Assembly (NCBI GenBank): GCA_020056155.1
Contig: JAGVII010000498.1
Span: 1-7,050, forward strand
From: Afipia sp.
GTDB lineage: Bacteria > Pseudomonadota > Alphaproteobacteria > Rhizobiales > Xanthobacteraceae
DNA: 7,050 nt
Direction of reading: 5' to 3'
The translations under genes were made by a program, and so were the position numbers. Below are positions 1 through 5,979 of this stretch, in pieces. The notes under the pieces were generated by a model that ran no database searches, had not been told where the DNA came from, and saw nothing but the letters and a program-made list of their open reading frames with translations. Every line of letters starts with the position of its first letter. The first letter of the stretch is position 1.

Positions 1-1
1 A

Positions 2-373
2 GATTGTATCGATAAGGTCGACAACCGTTTCGACCTCGTACTGCTGGCCGCGCACCGTGCGCGGATGATTTCTTCAGGGTCGCCCCTGACCATCGACCGT
101 GATAATGACAAGAATCCGGTAGTTTCGCTACGCGAAATCGCCGATACGACCATTTCTCCAGAGGATCTGCGTGAAGAACTCGTTCATTCCCTGCAGAAAT
201 TCGTCGAAGTCGACGAACCGGAGCCCGATACGGTGCCTCTGATCGGTTCCGCCGGAGCCTCCGTGGACGCCGACGATACCGAGGTCGCGGTCGAGCGCAT
301 GACGGAAGAAGAGCTTTTGAAGGGCCTGGAAGGCCTCGCTCCGCCCGAGGAGCAGCCCGAGGAAGACGAGTAA
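2..373 (+). CDS. rpoZ: RNA polymerase omega subunit, 3' part (5' end outside window)
   Basis: Omega binds the beta-prime subunit of RNA polymerase, helps it assemble, and in proteobacteria contributes to one of the two ppGpp binding sites. The frame is open from base 2 and reads [20 protein letters not shown] before the first visible ATG at 65. That ATG is therefore internal, and the true start lies a few codons upstream of the window. The omega core ([14 protein letters not shown], then [10 protein letters not shown]) is followed by a helical segment and an acidic tail rich in Glu and Asp ending PEEDE. About 123 residues are visible; with the missing N-terminus the protein would be about 130, longer than the 91-residue E. 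coli protein, as is usual in Alphaproteobacteria. The N-terminal residues that contact ppGpp are not in the window. An intrinsic terminator follows, then the ppGpp enzyme gene rsh, an arrangement recalling rpoZ-spoT in enterobacteria. The identification is firm. Confidence 0.95.
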   Translation, partial: DCIDKVDNRFDLVLLAAHRARMISSGSPLTIDRDNDKNPVVSLREIADTTISPEDLREELVHSLQKFVEVDEPEPDTVPLIGSAGASVDADDTEVAVERMTEEELLKGLEGLAPPEEQPEEDE

Positions 374-420
374 GGTCGTCTCACCGGACCGACTTTCCAG
401 CTTTCTTCGCTGTTTTTCCC

Positions 421-455
421 AAAGGCCCGGGCGGATTGTCCGGGCCTTTGCATTT
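421..455 (+). terminator. Intrinsic terminator after rpoZ
   Basis: A perfect 10-bp inverted repeat (AAAGGCCCGG at 421-430, CCGGGCCTTT at 440-449) encloses a 9-nt loop and is followed by a T-rich stretch (gcattta). The stem is strongly GC-rich with an A/T foot, the usual form of a Rho-independent terminator. It lies 47 bp after the rpoZ stop codon and about 60 bp before the rsh start, so rpoZ and rsh are probably separated at least partly in transcription. The stem is symmetrical, but no gene converges from the right, so it most likely serves rpoZ. Confidence 0.8.
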
Positions 456-456
456 A

Positions 457-484
457 TTGACATTTTTAGTGTCTTCCTTGCGAT
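457..484 (+). promoter_or_regulatory. Possible sigma-70 type promoter for rsh
   Basis: A perfect TTGACA hexamer (457-462) sits directly after the rpoZ terminator and about 50 bp before the rsh start. This is where a promoter would be expected if rsh is transcribed on its own. The best -10 candidate at 16-bp spacing is TGCGAT (479-484), which matches TATAAT in only three positions, so the assignment rests mainly on the -35 hexamer and position. GACA (459-462) and TGTC (470-473) form a short dyad overlapping it, too short to call an operator. Confidence 0.35.
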
Positions 485-509
485 TGTGATTGAAGCGGCG
501 ATAGTGTGA

Positions 510-2837
510 ATGACGGTTCCTTTTTCGGAATCGGCAGTCGAGGCGAGTGAGCGGATGGCGATCGGGCGGCAAAACCAGCCCCAAATGCAGGTGGCGACCG
601 AAGCGGTCGCAGCGGTTCCGTCTGTGTCCCCGGCGGCCGTACCGGCCAAAAAGCCCGGCCGGGCCAAAATGATGCGCCAGTACGACCTGGTCGACCGGGT
701 CCGGGCCTATAATCCGAACACCGACGAGGACCTGCTCAACCGGGCCTATGTCTACGCCATGATGGCCCACGGGGAGCAGAAGCGCGCCTCGGGCGATCCC
801 TATTTTTCTCACCCACTCGAAGTCGCGGCGATCCTCACCAACCTGAAACTGGATGACGCGACCATCGTCGCGGCGCTGCTTCACGACACCATCGAGGACA
901 CGGAATCGACCCGCGCCGAGATCGACCAGATGTTCGGCCCGGAGATCGGCGCGCTGGTGGAGGGGCTGACCAAACTGAAGCGGCTCGAACTGGTCTCGCG
1001 CGAAGCCAAGCAGGCCGAAAACCTGCGCAAGCTGCTGCTCGCCATCGCCGACGACGTGCGCGTGCTGCTCGTGAAACTCGCCGACCGGCTGCACAACATG
1101 CGGACGCTGGAATTCGTCCCGCCGGCCTCGCGACACCGGATCGCGGAAGAGACGCTCGACATCTATGCGCCGCTCGCGGGCCGCATGGGTATGCAGGAAA
1201 TGCGCGAAGAACTCGAGGATCTGTCGTTCAAGGTGATCGATCCCGACGCGCATGCCGTGGTGGTGCAGCGGCTGGATGCGCTGGAAGCGCGCGACCGCAA
1301 CCTGATCGGCGAGATCGAAGCGCAACTGACTGCCAAGCTCACCAAGAACGGCGTCAACGCGCACGTGAAAGGCCGGCGCAAGCAGCCTTTCTCGATCTGG
1401 GTGAAGATGGAGCGAAAATCCGTCGGCTTCGAGCAGTTGTCCGACATTTTCGGATTCCGCATCATCGTCAACAGCATTGCGGAGGTCTATCGGACCGTCG
1501 GCATCGTGCATACGACCTGGCCGGTGGTGCCGGGGCGCTTCAAGGACTACATCTCGACGCCAAAGCAGAACGACTACCGCTCGATCCACACCACCGTGAT
1601 CGGTCCCGGCAAGCAGCGCGTCGAGTTGCAGATCCGCACCGAGGAAATGGATCGCGTCAACGAGTACGGCATCGCCGCGCATGCCTTCTACAAGGATGGC
1701 GTCGGCTCGCCCACCGAGCGTCTCGAGCGCGAATCCAATGCGTTCGCGTGGCTGCGGCATACGGTCGAAGTGCTTTCGGAGAGCGCCAATCCGGAGGAAT
1801 TCCTCGAACACACCAAGATGGAGCTGTTCCACGATCAGGTGTTCTGCTTCACGCCGAAAGGCAAACTGATCGCGCTGCCGCGTCATGCCAACGTGATCGA
1901 CTTCGCCTATGCTGTGCATACCGACGTCGGCAACAGCGCGGTCGGCTGCAAGATCAACGGCAAGTTCGCGCCGCTGTCATCCGAATTGCAGAACGGCGAC
2001 GAAGTCGAGGTTCGGACCTCACAGGCGCAGTCGGCCCCGCCGACGGCGTGGGAGTCCCTTGCTGTCACCGGCAAGGCACGCGCCGCGATCCGCCGCGCCA
2101 CCCGCACGGCCGTTCGCGATCAGTATGCCGGACTTGGGCGACGCATCGTCGAGCGCTTGTTCATGCGCGCGAAGATCGTCTATGCCGACGACAAGCTGAA
2201 GGGTGCGTTGCCGCGGCTGGCGCGCTCCTCCATCGATGACGTCATGGCGGCAGTCGGCCGCGGTGAGATGAAGGCATCGGACGTCGCACGTGCGATGTAC
2301 CCGGACTACAAGGAAGAGGCGCGGCTCAGCGGCAAAAAGAGCGGCGCTGCAAAGCCGAAACCTGTGGGCGACGCCAAGGCGTCGAGCGCGATACCGATCC
2401 GCGGCATCAACAGCGATCTGCCGGTGAAGTTCGCACCGAACGGCGGCGCTGTGCCGGGCGACCGTATTGTCGGCATCGTCACGCCGGGCGAGGGGATCAC
2501 GATCTATCCGATCCAGTCGCCGGCGCTGAAGGATTTCGAGGAAGAGCCAGAACGGTGGCTGGATGTCCGTTGGGATACGGACGAAGCCACGCCGCGGCGT
2601 TTTCCGGCACGCCTGCATGTGCAGAACGTGAACGAACCGGGCAGCCTCGCCCAGGTGGCGTCGGTGATCGCCGAGCATGACGGCAATATCGACAACATCA
2701 GCATGAGCCGCCGCTCACCGGATTTCACAGAGCTCACCATCGATCTTGAGGTCTATGACCTGAAGCATTTGAACGGTATCATCGCTCAGCTTCGCGCCAA
2801 GGCGGTCGTCGCCAGCGTCGATCGCATCAACGGCTAA
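510..2837 (+). CDS. rsh: Bifunctional (p)ppGpp synthetase/hydrolase (RelA/SpoT family)
   Basis: This cytosolic enzyme transfers pyrophosphate from ATP to GDP or GTP, and also hydrolyses (p)ppGpp, setting the stringent response. The HD hydrolase domain (about residues 70-230) has its metal and catalytic residues: R92, H101, H125-D126, E129-D130, D192 and N196, spaced exactly as in Streptococcus Rel. The synthetase domain (about 275-400) has R289, K299, D312, the RFKD motif at 343-346 (RXKD type, typical of bifunctional enzymes rather than RelA) and the glutamate of ELQIRT at 372. TGS follows at about 442-502, a helical region to about 600, and a C-terminal ACT domain at 698-775. The cysteines of the middle zinc-finger-like domain are absent (643-673). 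At 775 residues it is slightly longer than usual because of a low-complexity N-terminus. No start has a strong ribosome site: ATG 510 is the longest, ATG 555 is a good alternative, and ATG 669 (MMRQYD) begins the conserved part. pdxJ follows after 24 bp. Confidence 0.95.
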   Translation: MTVPFSESAVEASERMAIGRQNQPQMQVATEAVAAVPSVSPAAVPAKKPGRAKMMRQYDLVDRVRAYNPNTDEDLLNRAYVYAMMAHGEQKRASGDPYFSHPLEVAAILTNLKLDDATIVAALLHDTIEDTESTRAEIDQMFGPEIGALVEGLTKLKRLELVSREAKQAENLRKLLLAIADDVRVLLVKLADRLHNMRTLEFVPPASRHRIAEETLDIYAPLAGRMGMQEMREELEDLSFKVIDPDAHAVVVQRLDALEARDRNLIGEIEAQLTAKLTKNGVNAHVKGRRKQPFSIWVKMERKSVGFEQLSDIFGFRIIVNSIAEVYRTVGIVHTTWPVVPGRFKDYISTPKQNDYRSIHTTVIGPGKQRVELQIRTEEMDRVNEYGIAAHAFYKDGVGSPTERLERESNAFAWLRHTVEVLSESANPEEFLEHTKMELFHDQVFCFTPKGKLIALPRHANVIDFAYAVHTDVGNSAVGCKINGKFAPLSSELQNGDEVEVRTSQAQSAPPTAWESLAVTGKARAAIRRATRTAVRDQYAGLGRRIVERLFMRAKIVYADDKLKGALPRLARSSIDDVMAAVGRGEMKASDVARAMYPDYKEEARLSGKKSGAAKPKPVGDAKASSAIPIRGINSDLPVKFAPNGGAVPGDRIVGIVTPGEGITIYPIQSPALKDFEEEPERWLDVRWDTDEATPRRFPARLHVQNVNEPGSLAQVASVIAEHDGNIDNISMSRRSPDFTELTIDLEVYDLKHLNGIIAQLRAKAVVASVDRING

Positions 2838-2861
2838 TTTTCACCGCTCTGTGGATTGTCC

Positions 2862-3629
2862 ATGCCCGCTATTCCGCCGCTGCGCCTCGGGGTCAATGTC
2901 GATCACGTTGCGACCCTGCGCAACGCGCGGGGCGGGCGTGTGCCGGACCCGGTGCGCGCCGCACTGCTGGCCATCGAAGCGGGCGCTGACGGCATTACGG
3001 CGCATCTGCGCGAAGACCGCCGTCATATTCGCGACGACGACATGGCGCGGCTGAAAGCCGAAATCTCCAAGCCGTTGAACTTCGAGATGGCTGCAACCGC
3101 CGAGATGCTGCAAATCGCGCTCGCGACAAAGCCGCATGCGGCCTGTCTCGTGCCGGAGCGGCGCACCGAGGTGACGACCGAGGGCGGACTGGACGTGGTC
3201 GGGCAGTGCGACGCTCTCGGTCCGTTCATTGCGCGGCTGGGCGACGCCGGAATCCGCGTCTCGCTGTTCATCGCCGCCGATCCGGCCCAGATCGAGATGG
3301 CGGCAAAACTGAAATCGCCGGTGATCGAAATTCACGTCGGCGCGTGGTGCGACGCCGTGGCCGAAGGCCAAAAGCCAAAAGCCGAAGCTGAATGGCAGCG
3401 TATCGTCGCAGGCGCGAAGCTTGCGCAGTCCGCCGGGCTTGAAGTTCATGCCGGGCACGGTCTCGATTACGTGACCGCTGAGACCATCTCGGCGCTGCCG
3501 CAGATCGTCGAACTCAACATCGGACATTTCATGATGGGGGAGGCGATGTTCGTTGGCCTGCCGCAGACCGTTCGCGACATGCGCGCGGCGATGGACCGTG
3601 GCCGCAAGTCGCTGCGGGGGCATCGCTAG
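2862..3629 (+). CDS. pdxJ: Pyridoxine 5'-phosphate synthase
   Basis: PdxJ condenses 1-deoxy-D-xylulose 5-phosphate with 3-amino-2-oxopropyl phosphate, the ring-closing step of the DXP-dependent vitamin B6 pathway in the cytosol. The protein is a TIM barrel covering the whole 255 residues. Visible family motifs are [15 protein letters not shown] (10-24), the catalytic His at 48 in AHLREDRRH, the catalytic Glu at 75 in NFEMA, LVPERR (96-101), the C-terminal catalytic His at 199 in HAGHGLDY, and the closing phosphate loop [12 protein letters not shown]. The ATG at 2862 is chosen over a TTG two codons earlier (2856). It puts GVNVDHV at the usual distance from the start and has GGA at 2853-2855 as a weak ribosome site. 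IHVGAWC (157-163) has Val where many family members have Thr. pdxJ starts 24 bp after rsh and is probably cotranscribed with it. Its TAG stop lies inside the left arm of the palindromic element that follows. Confidence 0.95.
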   Translation: MPAIPPLRLGVNVDHVATLRNARGGRVPDPVRAALLAIEAGADGITAHLREDRRHIRDDDMARLKAEISKPLNFEMAATAEMLQIALATKPHAACLVPERRTEVTTEGGLDVVGQCDALGPFIARLGDAGIRVSLFIAADPAQIEMAAKLKSPVIEIHVGAWCDAVAEGQKPKAEAEWQRIVAGAKLAQSAGLEVHAGHGLDYVTAETISALPQIVELNIGHFMMGEAMFVGLPQTVRDMRAAMDRGRKSLRGHR

Positions 3630-3680
3630 TGGGGCGGTTCGCAAGTCCGCGCTGTCCTTGTCGCATGCCCCGATGCGGAC

Positions 3681-3711
3681 TTGCGAACCAAAGCCACACT
3701 AGAATTATATT
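3681..3711 (+). promoter_or_regulatory. Weak promoter candidate for acpS within the palindromic element
   Basis: The AT-rich spacer between the two hairpins contains TATATT (3706-3711), five of six matches to a -10 hexamer. TTGCGA (3681-3686), four of six to a -35 hexamer, lies 19 bp upstream inside the right arm of unit 1. The spacing is longer than ideal, so this is only a candidate. If active, it would start transcription just before unit 2 and place that hairpin in the acpS leader. Confidence 0.25.
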
Positions 3712-3759
3712 TTCAAGTGTCCTTTCGAATCCGAAGTTCGCTAAGGAAGGTGCTGCAAA

Positions 3760-3789
3760 ATGAAGCGAACTTCGGATTCAGGACACTAG
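3760..3789 (+). CDS. Possible 9-codon leader mini-ORF before acpS
   Basis: ATG at 3760 opens a frame of nine codons (MKRTSDSGH) ending in TAG at 3787-3789, four bases before the acpS ATG. It is preceded by AAGGAAGG (3743-3750), nine bases upstream, which is the best Shine-Dalgarno sequence in the window and lies in the single-stranded loop of hairpin unit 2. Translation of it would run through the right arm of that hairpin and free the AGGA (3780-3783) that acpS would use. No conservation can be judged from one sequence, and the frame may simply be part of a mobile repeat. Confidence 0.3.
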   Translation: MKRTSDSGH

Positions 3790-3793
3790 GCCC

Positions 3794-4213
3794 ATGATCA
3801 TCGGCATCGGGTCGGACATTATCGACATCACACGGATCGAGAGAGTGATCGGACGTCACGGCGACCGCTTTATCGACCGGATTTTCACCGAGGCGGAGCG
3901 AGCCAAGGCCGAGCGCCGCTCCAAGATGCCCAAACTGATCTGGGCGACGTACGCCAAGCGATTCGCGGCCAAGGAGGCCTGCTCGAAGGCGCTGGGCACC
4001 GGCATCCGGCGCGGGGTGTGGTGGCGGGACATGGGAGTGGTCAACATGCCGGGGGGGCGCCCGACCATGAAACTGACCGGCGGCGCGCTGGCGCGGCTGG
4101 AATCGCTGACCCCGCCGGGCCATGAGGCGCGGATCGACCTGACAATTACCGATGACTGGCCGCTGGCTCAGGCATTCGTCATCATTTCGGCCGTTCCGGC
4201 GGCAAAAGCCTGA
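3794..4213 (+). CDS. acpS: Holo-[acyl-carrier-protein] synthase
   Basis: AcpS moves the 4'-phosphopantetheine group from coenzyme A onto the active serine of acyl carrier protein, making it competent for fatty acid synthesis. The N-terminal motif [13 protein letters not shown] (4-16) carries the metal ligand D8. The second signature, [16 protein letters not shown], carries the Mg ligand E61 next to K60. The length of 139 residues is normal for the short, trimeric AcpS type. The ATG at 3794 is immediately before the conserved motif, so the start is well fixed. Its only plausible ribosome sites are AGGA at 3780-3783, buried in the right arm of the upstream hairpin, and TAGG at 3787-3790, which is very close. 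pdxJ-acpS adjacency is also known in gammaproteobacteria. The gene is separated from lepB by 180 bp. Confidence 0.95.
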   Translation: MIIGIGSDIIDITRIERVIGRHGDRFIDRIFTEAERAKAERRSKMPKLIWATYAKRFAAKEACSKALGTGIRRGVWWRDMGVVNMPGGRPTMKLTGGALARLESLTPPGHEARIDLTITDDWPLAQAFVIISAVPAAKA

Positions 4214-4237
4214 CCGGCGCCGGAGCCCGGTTCCGGC
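4214..4237 (+). terminator. GC-rich hairpin after acpS, doubtful terminator
   Basis: Directly after the acpS stop there is a 10-bp palindrome CCGGCGCCGG (4214-4223). Overlapping it is a 6-bp hairpin, GCCGGA (4219-4224) with TCCGGC (4232-4237), around a 7-nt loop. No T-tract follows, so intrinsic termination would be weak at best. The remaining gap to lepB (4238-4393) shows no convincing promoter; TTGATT (4298-4303) with TCTAAA (4323-4328) is the nearest approach, at 19-bp spacing. A 9-bp dyad TGTCAGACA lies at 4266-4274. Confidence 0.25.
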
Positions 4238-4393
4238 TGCCCCGGAAATCTAAAATTCACTGAACTGTCAGACAATTAGCAAGTTTTCATGAGCCCGTTG
4301 ATTGCACGCCCTGCGACAACGGTCTAAAACCCGCGCGGGTGATTTGGGCGGCGTCTTCGCCTCTGGCGGCCACAAAAGGCCCAGTTCCGAGGC

Positions 4394-5179
4394 ATGAAAA
4401 ATCAGGATTCGAAAGAGCAGATGAGCGTGACAGCACCGGCCAAATCCGAAGGCGGCGTCGGCGAGACCGTCCGCGTCGTCATTCACGCGCTCATCATCGC
4501 GCTTGTCATCCGCACCTTCCTGTTTCAGCCCTTCAACATTCCGTCCGGATCGATGAAGGCGACGCTGCTGGTCGGCGACTATCTGTTCGTCTCGAAATAT
4601 TCTTACGGCTACAGCCATTATTCGATCCCGCTGTCGCCGCGATTGTTCAGCGGCCGCATTTTCGGCTCCGACCCCAACCGCGGCGACATCGTCGTGTTCC
4701 GCCTGCCGAAGGACGACACCACCGACTACATCAAGCGCGTCATCGGGTTGCCCGGTGATCGCATCCAGATGAAGGAGGGGCTGCTCTACATCAACGACAA
4801 GCCGGTGCAGCGCGAACGGCTGCCGGATTTCGTCGGCGAGGATCCCTGCGGCTCCGACGCAACGGCGCGGGTCAAGCAGTGGAAGGAAACGCTGCCGAAC
4901 GGCGTGAGCTACAAGTCGCTCGATTGCGTCGACAACGGCTTCTACGACAATACCAACGTCTACACCGTGCCGCCCGGTCACTTCTTCATGATGGGCGATA
5001 ACCGCGACAACTCCACCGACAGCCGTGTCCTGTCCGCGGTGGGTTATGTGCCGTCCGAAAATCTGATCGGGCGCGCGCAGATGATCTTCTTCTCCATTGC
5101 CGAAGGCGAACAGGCCTGGCAGTTCTGGCGCTGGCCGGTCTCGGTGCGCTGGAATCGCATTTTCTCAATTGTGCGATGA
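4394..5179 (+). CDS. lepB: Signal peptidase I
   Basis: LepB is the inner-membrane Ser/Lys protease that removes signal peptides from exported proteins on the periplasmic side. One membrane span is visible at about residues 27-44. It is followed at once by PSGSM with the nucleophile S53. The general-base Lys is K114 in YIKRVIGLPGD (112-122), and the conserved box GDNRDNSTDSR is at 201-211. The protein has one N-terminal span rather than the two of E. coli LepB. C152 and C178 bracket the inserted region before the last box and could form a periplasmic disulfide. The start is uncertain. ATG 4394 gives 261 residues but has GAGG only one base upstream. ATG 4421 (MSVTAPAKSE) gives 252 residues and fits the family form I remember from related genera. 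The stop overlaps the rnc start by 4 bp (ATGA). Confidence 0.95.
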   Translation: MKNQDSKEQMSVTAPAKSEGGVGETVRVVIHALIIALVIRTFLFQPFNIPSGSMKATLLVGDYLFVSKYSYGYSHYSIPLSPRLFSGRIFGSDPNRGDIVVFRLPKDDTTDYIKRVIGLPGDRIQMKEGLLYINDKPVQRERLPDFVGEDPCGSDATARVKQWKETLPNGVSYKSLDCVDNGFYDNTNVYTVPPGHFFMMGDNRDNSTDSRVLSAVGYVPSENLIGRAQMIFFSIAEGEQAWQFWRWPVSVRWNRIFSIVR

Positions 5180-5979
5180 GCGGCGAACCCGCAATCGTCA
5201 AAACTCCACCGAATACGGACGACGCAGCGGGCGCTGGCGCCGTAGAGGTCAAGCCTGCCAAGAAGGCTCGTCGCCCGAGCGCCAAGGCCGCAGCCAAGAT
5301 CATCGAGCAGCGCATCGGGCATACGTTCGCAGATCCCGCGCTGCTGGCGACGGCGTTCACCCATGTCTCGGCCTTGAAGTCCGCTCGGCGTGGTGACAGC
5401 TATCAGCGGCTGGAGTTTCTCGGCGATCACGTGCTCGGCCTCATTGTTTCGGATATGCTCTACCGGGCGTTTCCGAAGGCTGACGAGGGCGAACTGTCGA
5501 AGCGTCTTGCCGACCTGGTGCGCCGCGAAGCCTGCGCCGATGTCGCCAAGTCGCTCGGGCTGGACGAGGCCATCAAGCTCGGATCGGTGGGGGCGGGCGC
5601 CGGAGCGCGGTTGCGCAATTCGGTGCTGGGCGACATTTGCGAAGCCGTCATCGGCGCGGTGTTTCTCGACGGCGGTTACGCGGCGGCGTCCCAGTTCGTG
5701 GAACGCAACTGGACCGAGCGGATGCGCAAGCCGGTGCGTCCGCTACGCGATCCGAAAACGATCCTGCAGGAATGGGCGCAGGGCAAGGGATTGCCGACGC
5801 CGGTTTACCGCGAGGTCGAACGCACCGGGCCGCATCACGATCCGCAGTTTCGCGTGGCGGTCGAGTTGCCGGGACTAACCCCGGCGGAAGGTGTCGGCGG
5901 CAGCAAGCGCGCCGCCGAAAAGCTCGCAGCGACGGCGCTGCTGAAGCGGGAAGGCGTAACGGGCGGCAACGATGCCTGA
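5176..5979 (+). CDS. rnc: Ribonuclease III
   Basis: RNase III cuts double-stranded RNA: rRNA precursors, structured mRNA leaders and sense-antisense pairs. The nuclease domain (about residues 42-185) has the signature QRLEFLGDHVL with E80 and D84, and the second metal-binding pair D153 and E156 in GDICEAVIGAVFLDGG. The dsRNA-binding domain runs from about 193 to 261 and includes the RNA-contacting GSKRAAEKLAA segment. The protein has 267 residues, about 40 more than the E. coli enzyme, because of an Ala/Lys/Arg-rich N-terminal extension (about 1-41), apparently disordered. Q77 stands where E. coli has E38; this is probably usual in Alphaproteobacteria and not inactivating, because the four other carboxylates are present. 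The ATG overlaps the lepB stop by 4 bp and has no clear ribosome site, suggesting coupling to lepB translation. Confidence 0.95.
   Translation: MSGEPAIVKTPPNTDDAAGAGAVEVKPAKKARRPSAKAAAKIIEQRIGHTFADPALLATAFTHVSALKSARRGDSYQRLEFLGDHVLGLIVSDMLYRAFPKADEGELSKRLADLVRREACADVAKSLGLDEAIKLGSVGAGAGARLRNSVLGDICEAVIGAVFLDGGYAAASQFVERNWTERMRKPVRPLRDPKTILQEWAQGKGLPTPVYREVERTGPHHDPQFRVAVELPGLTPAEGVGGSKRAAEKLAATALLKREGVTGGNDA

Larger units (their letters stand above)
3626..3789. repeat. Composite palindromic element: two related inverted hairpins (MITE- or BIME-like)
   Basis: Unit 1 pairs 3626-3650 with 3675-3702: 24 base pairs, one mismatch (3632/3696), a 3-nt bulge AAA (3690-3692) and a 24-nt loop. Unit 2 pairs 3714-3742 with 3764-3789: 25 base pairs, one mismatch (3715/3788), a 3-nt bulge TTC (3724-3726) and a 21-nt loop. 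The arms of the two units are related. The reverse complement of the right arm of unit 1 agrees with the left arm of unit 2 at 18 of 28 positions without gaps, and the two outer arms agree at 16 of 25. The 3-nt bulge is at the same place in each unit but on opposite arms, so the units are inverted relative to each other around an AT-rich spacer (3703-3713). CTAG lies at both outer ends. The element fills the whole pdxJ-acpS gap. The structure is seen directly; that it is a dispersed, transposition-derived repeat is inference. Confidence 0.8.

Noticed and set aside
65..373. ATG at 65 as the start of a 102-residue gene
   Set aside because: The same frame is open upstream to the window edge and encodes conserved omega residues, so the ATG is internal to rpoZ.
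468..477. AGTGTCTTCC near the rsh promoter as a remnant of the palindromic element
   Set aside because: Only about seven consecutive bases agree with the AGTGTC end of the element, with no second arm; a chance match is likely.
381..1919. A 512-codon open frame on the minus strand, antisense to rsh and running into the terminator region
   Set aside because: It is rich in His, Arg, Asp and Leu with no recognisable motif, and overlaps an enzyme with all catalytic residues intact. Long antisense frames are expected in DNA of this GC content.
2856..2861. TTG at 2856 as the pdxJ start
   Set aside because: An ATG follows two codons later, places the first family motif at the normal distance, and has slightly better ribosome-site spacing.
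3366..3387. Short tandem repeat of GCCAAAA within pdxJ
   Set aside because: Only two copies, in frame, encoding a surface-like QKPKAEAE stretch; there is no sign of function or instability.
3636..3713. Hairpin unit 1 plus the TTTT at 3710-3713 as an ordinary intrinsic terminator for pdxJ
   Set aside because: The T-run is well downstream of the stem, the loop is 24 nt, and the arms are related to those of unit 2. Some termination is still possible.
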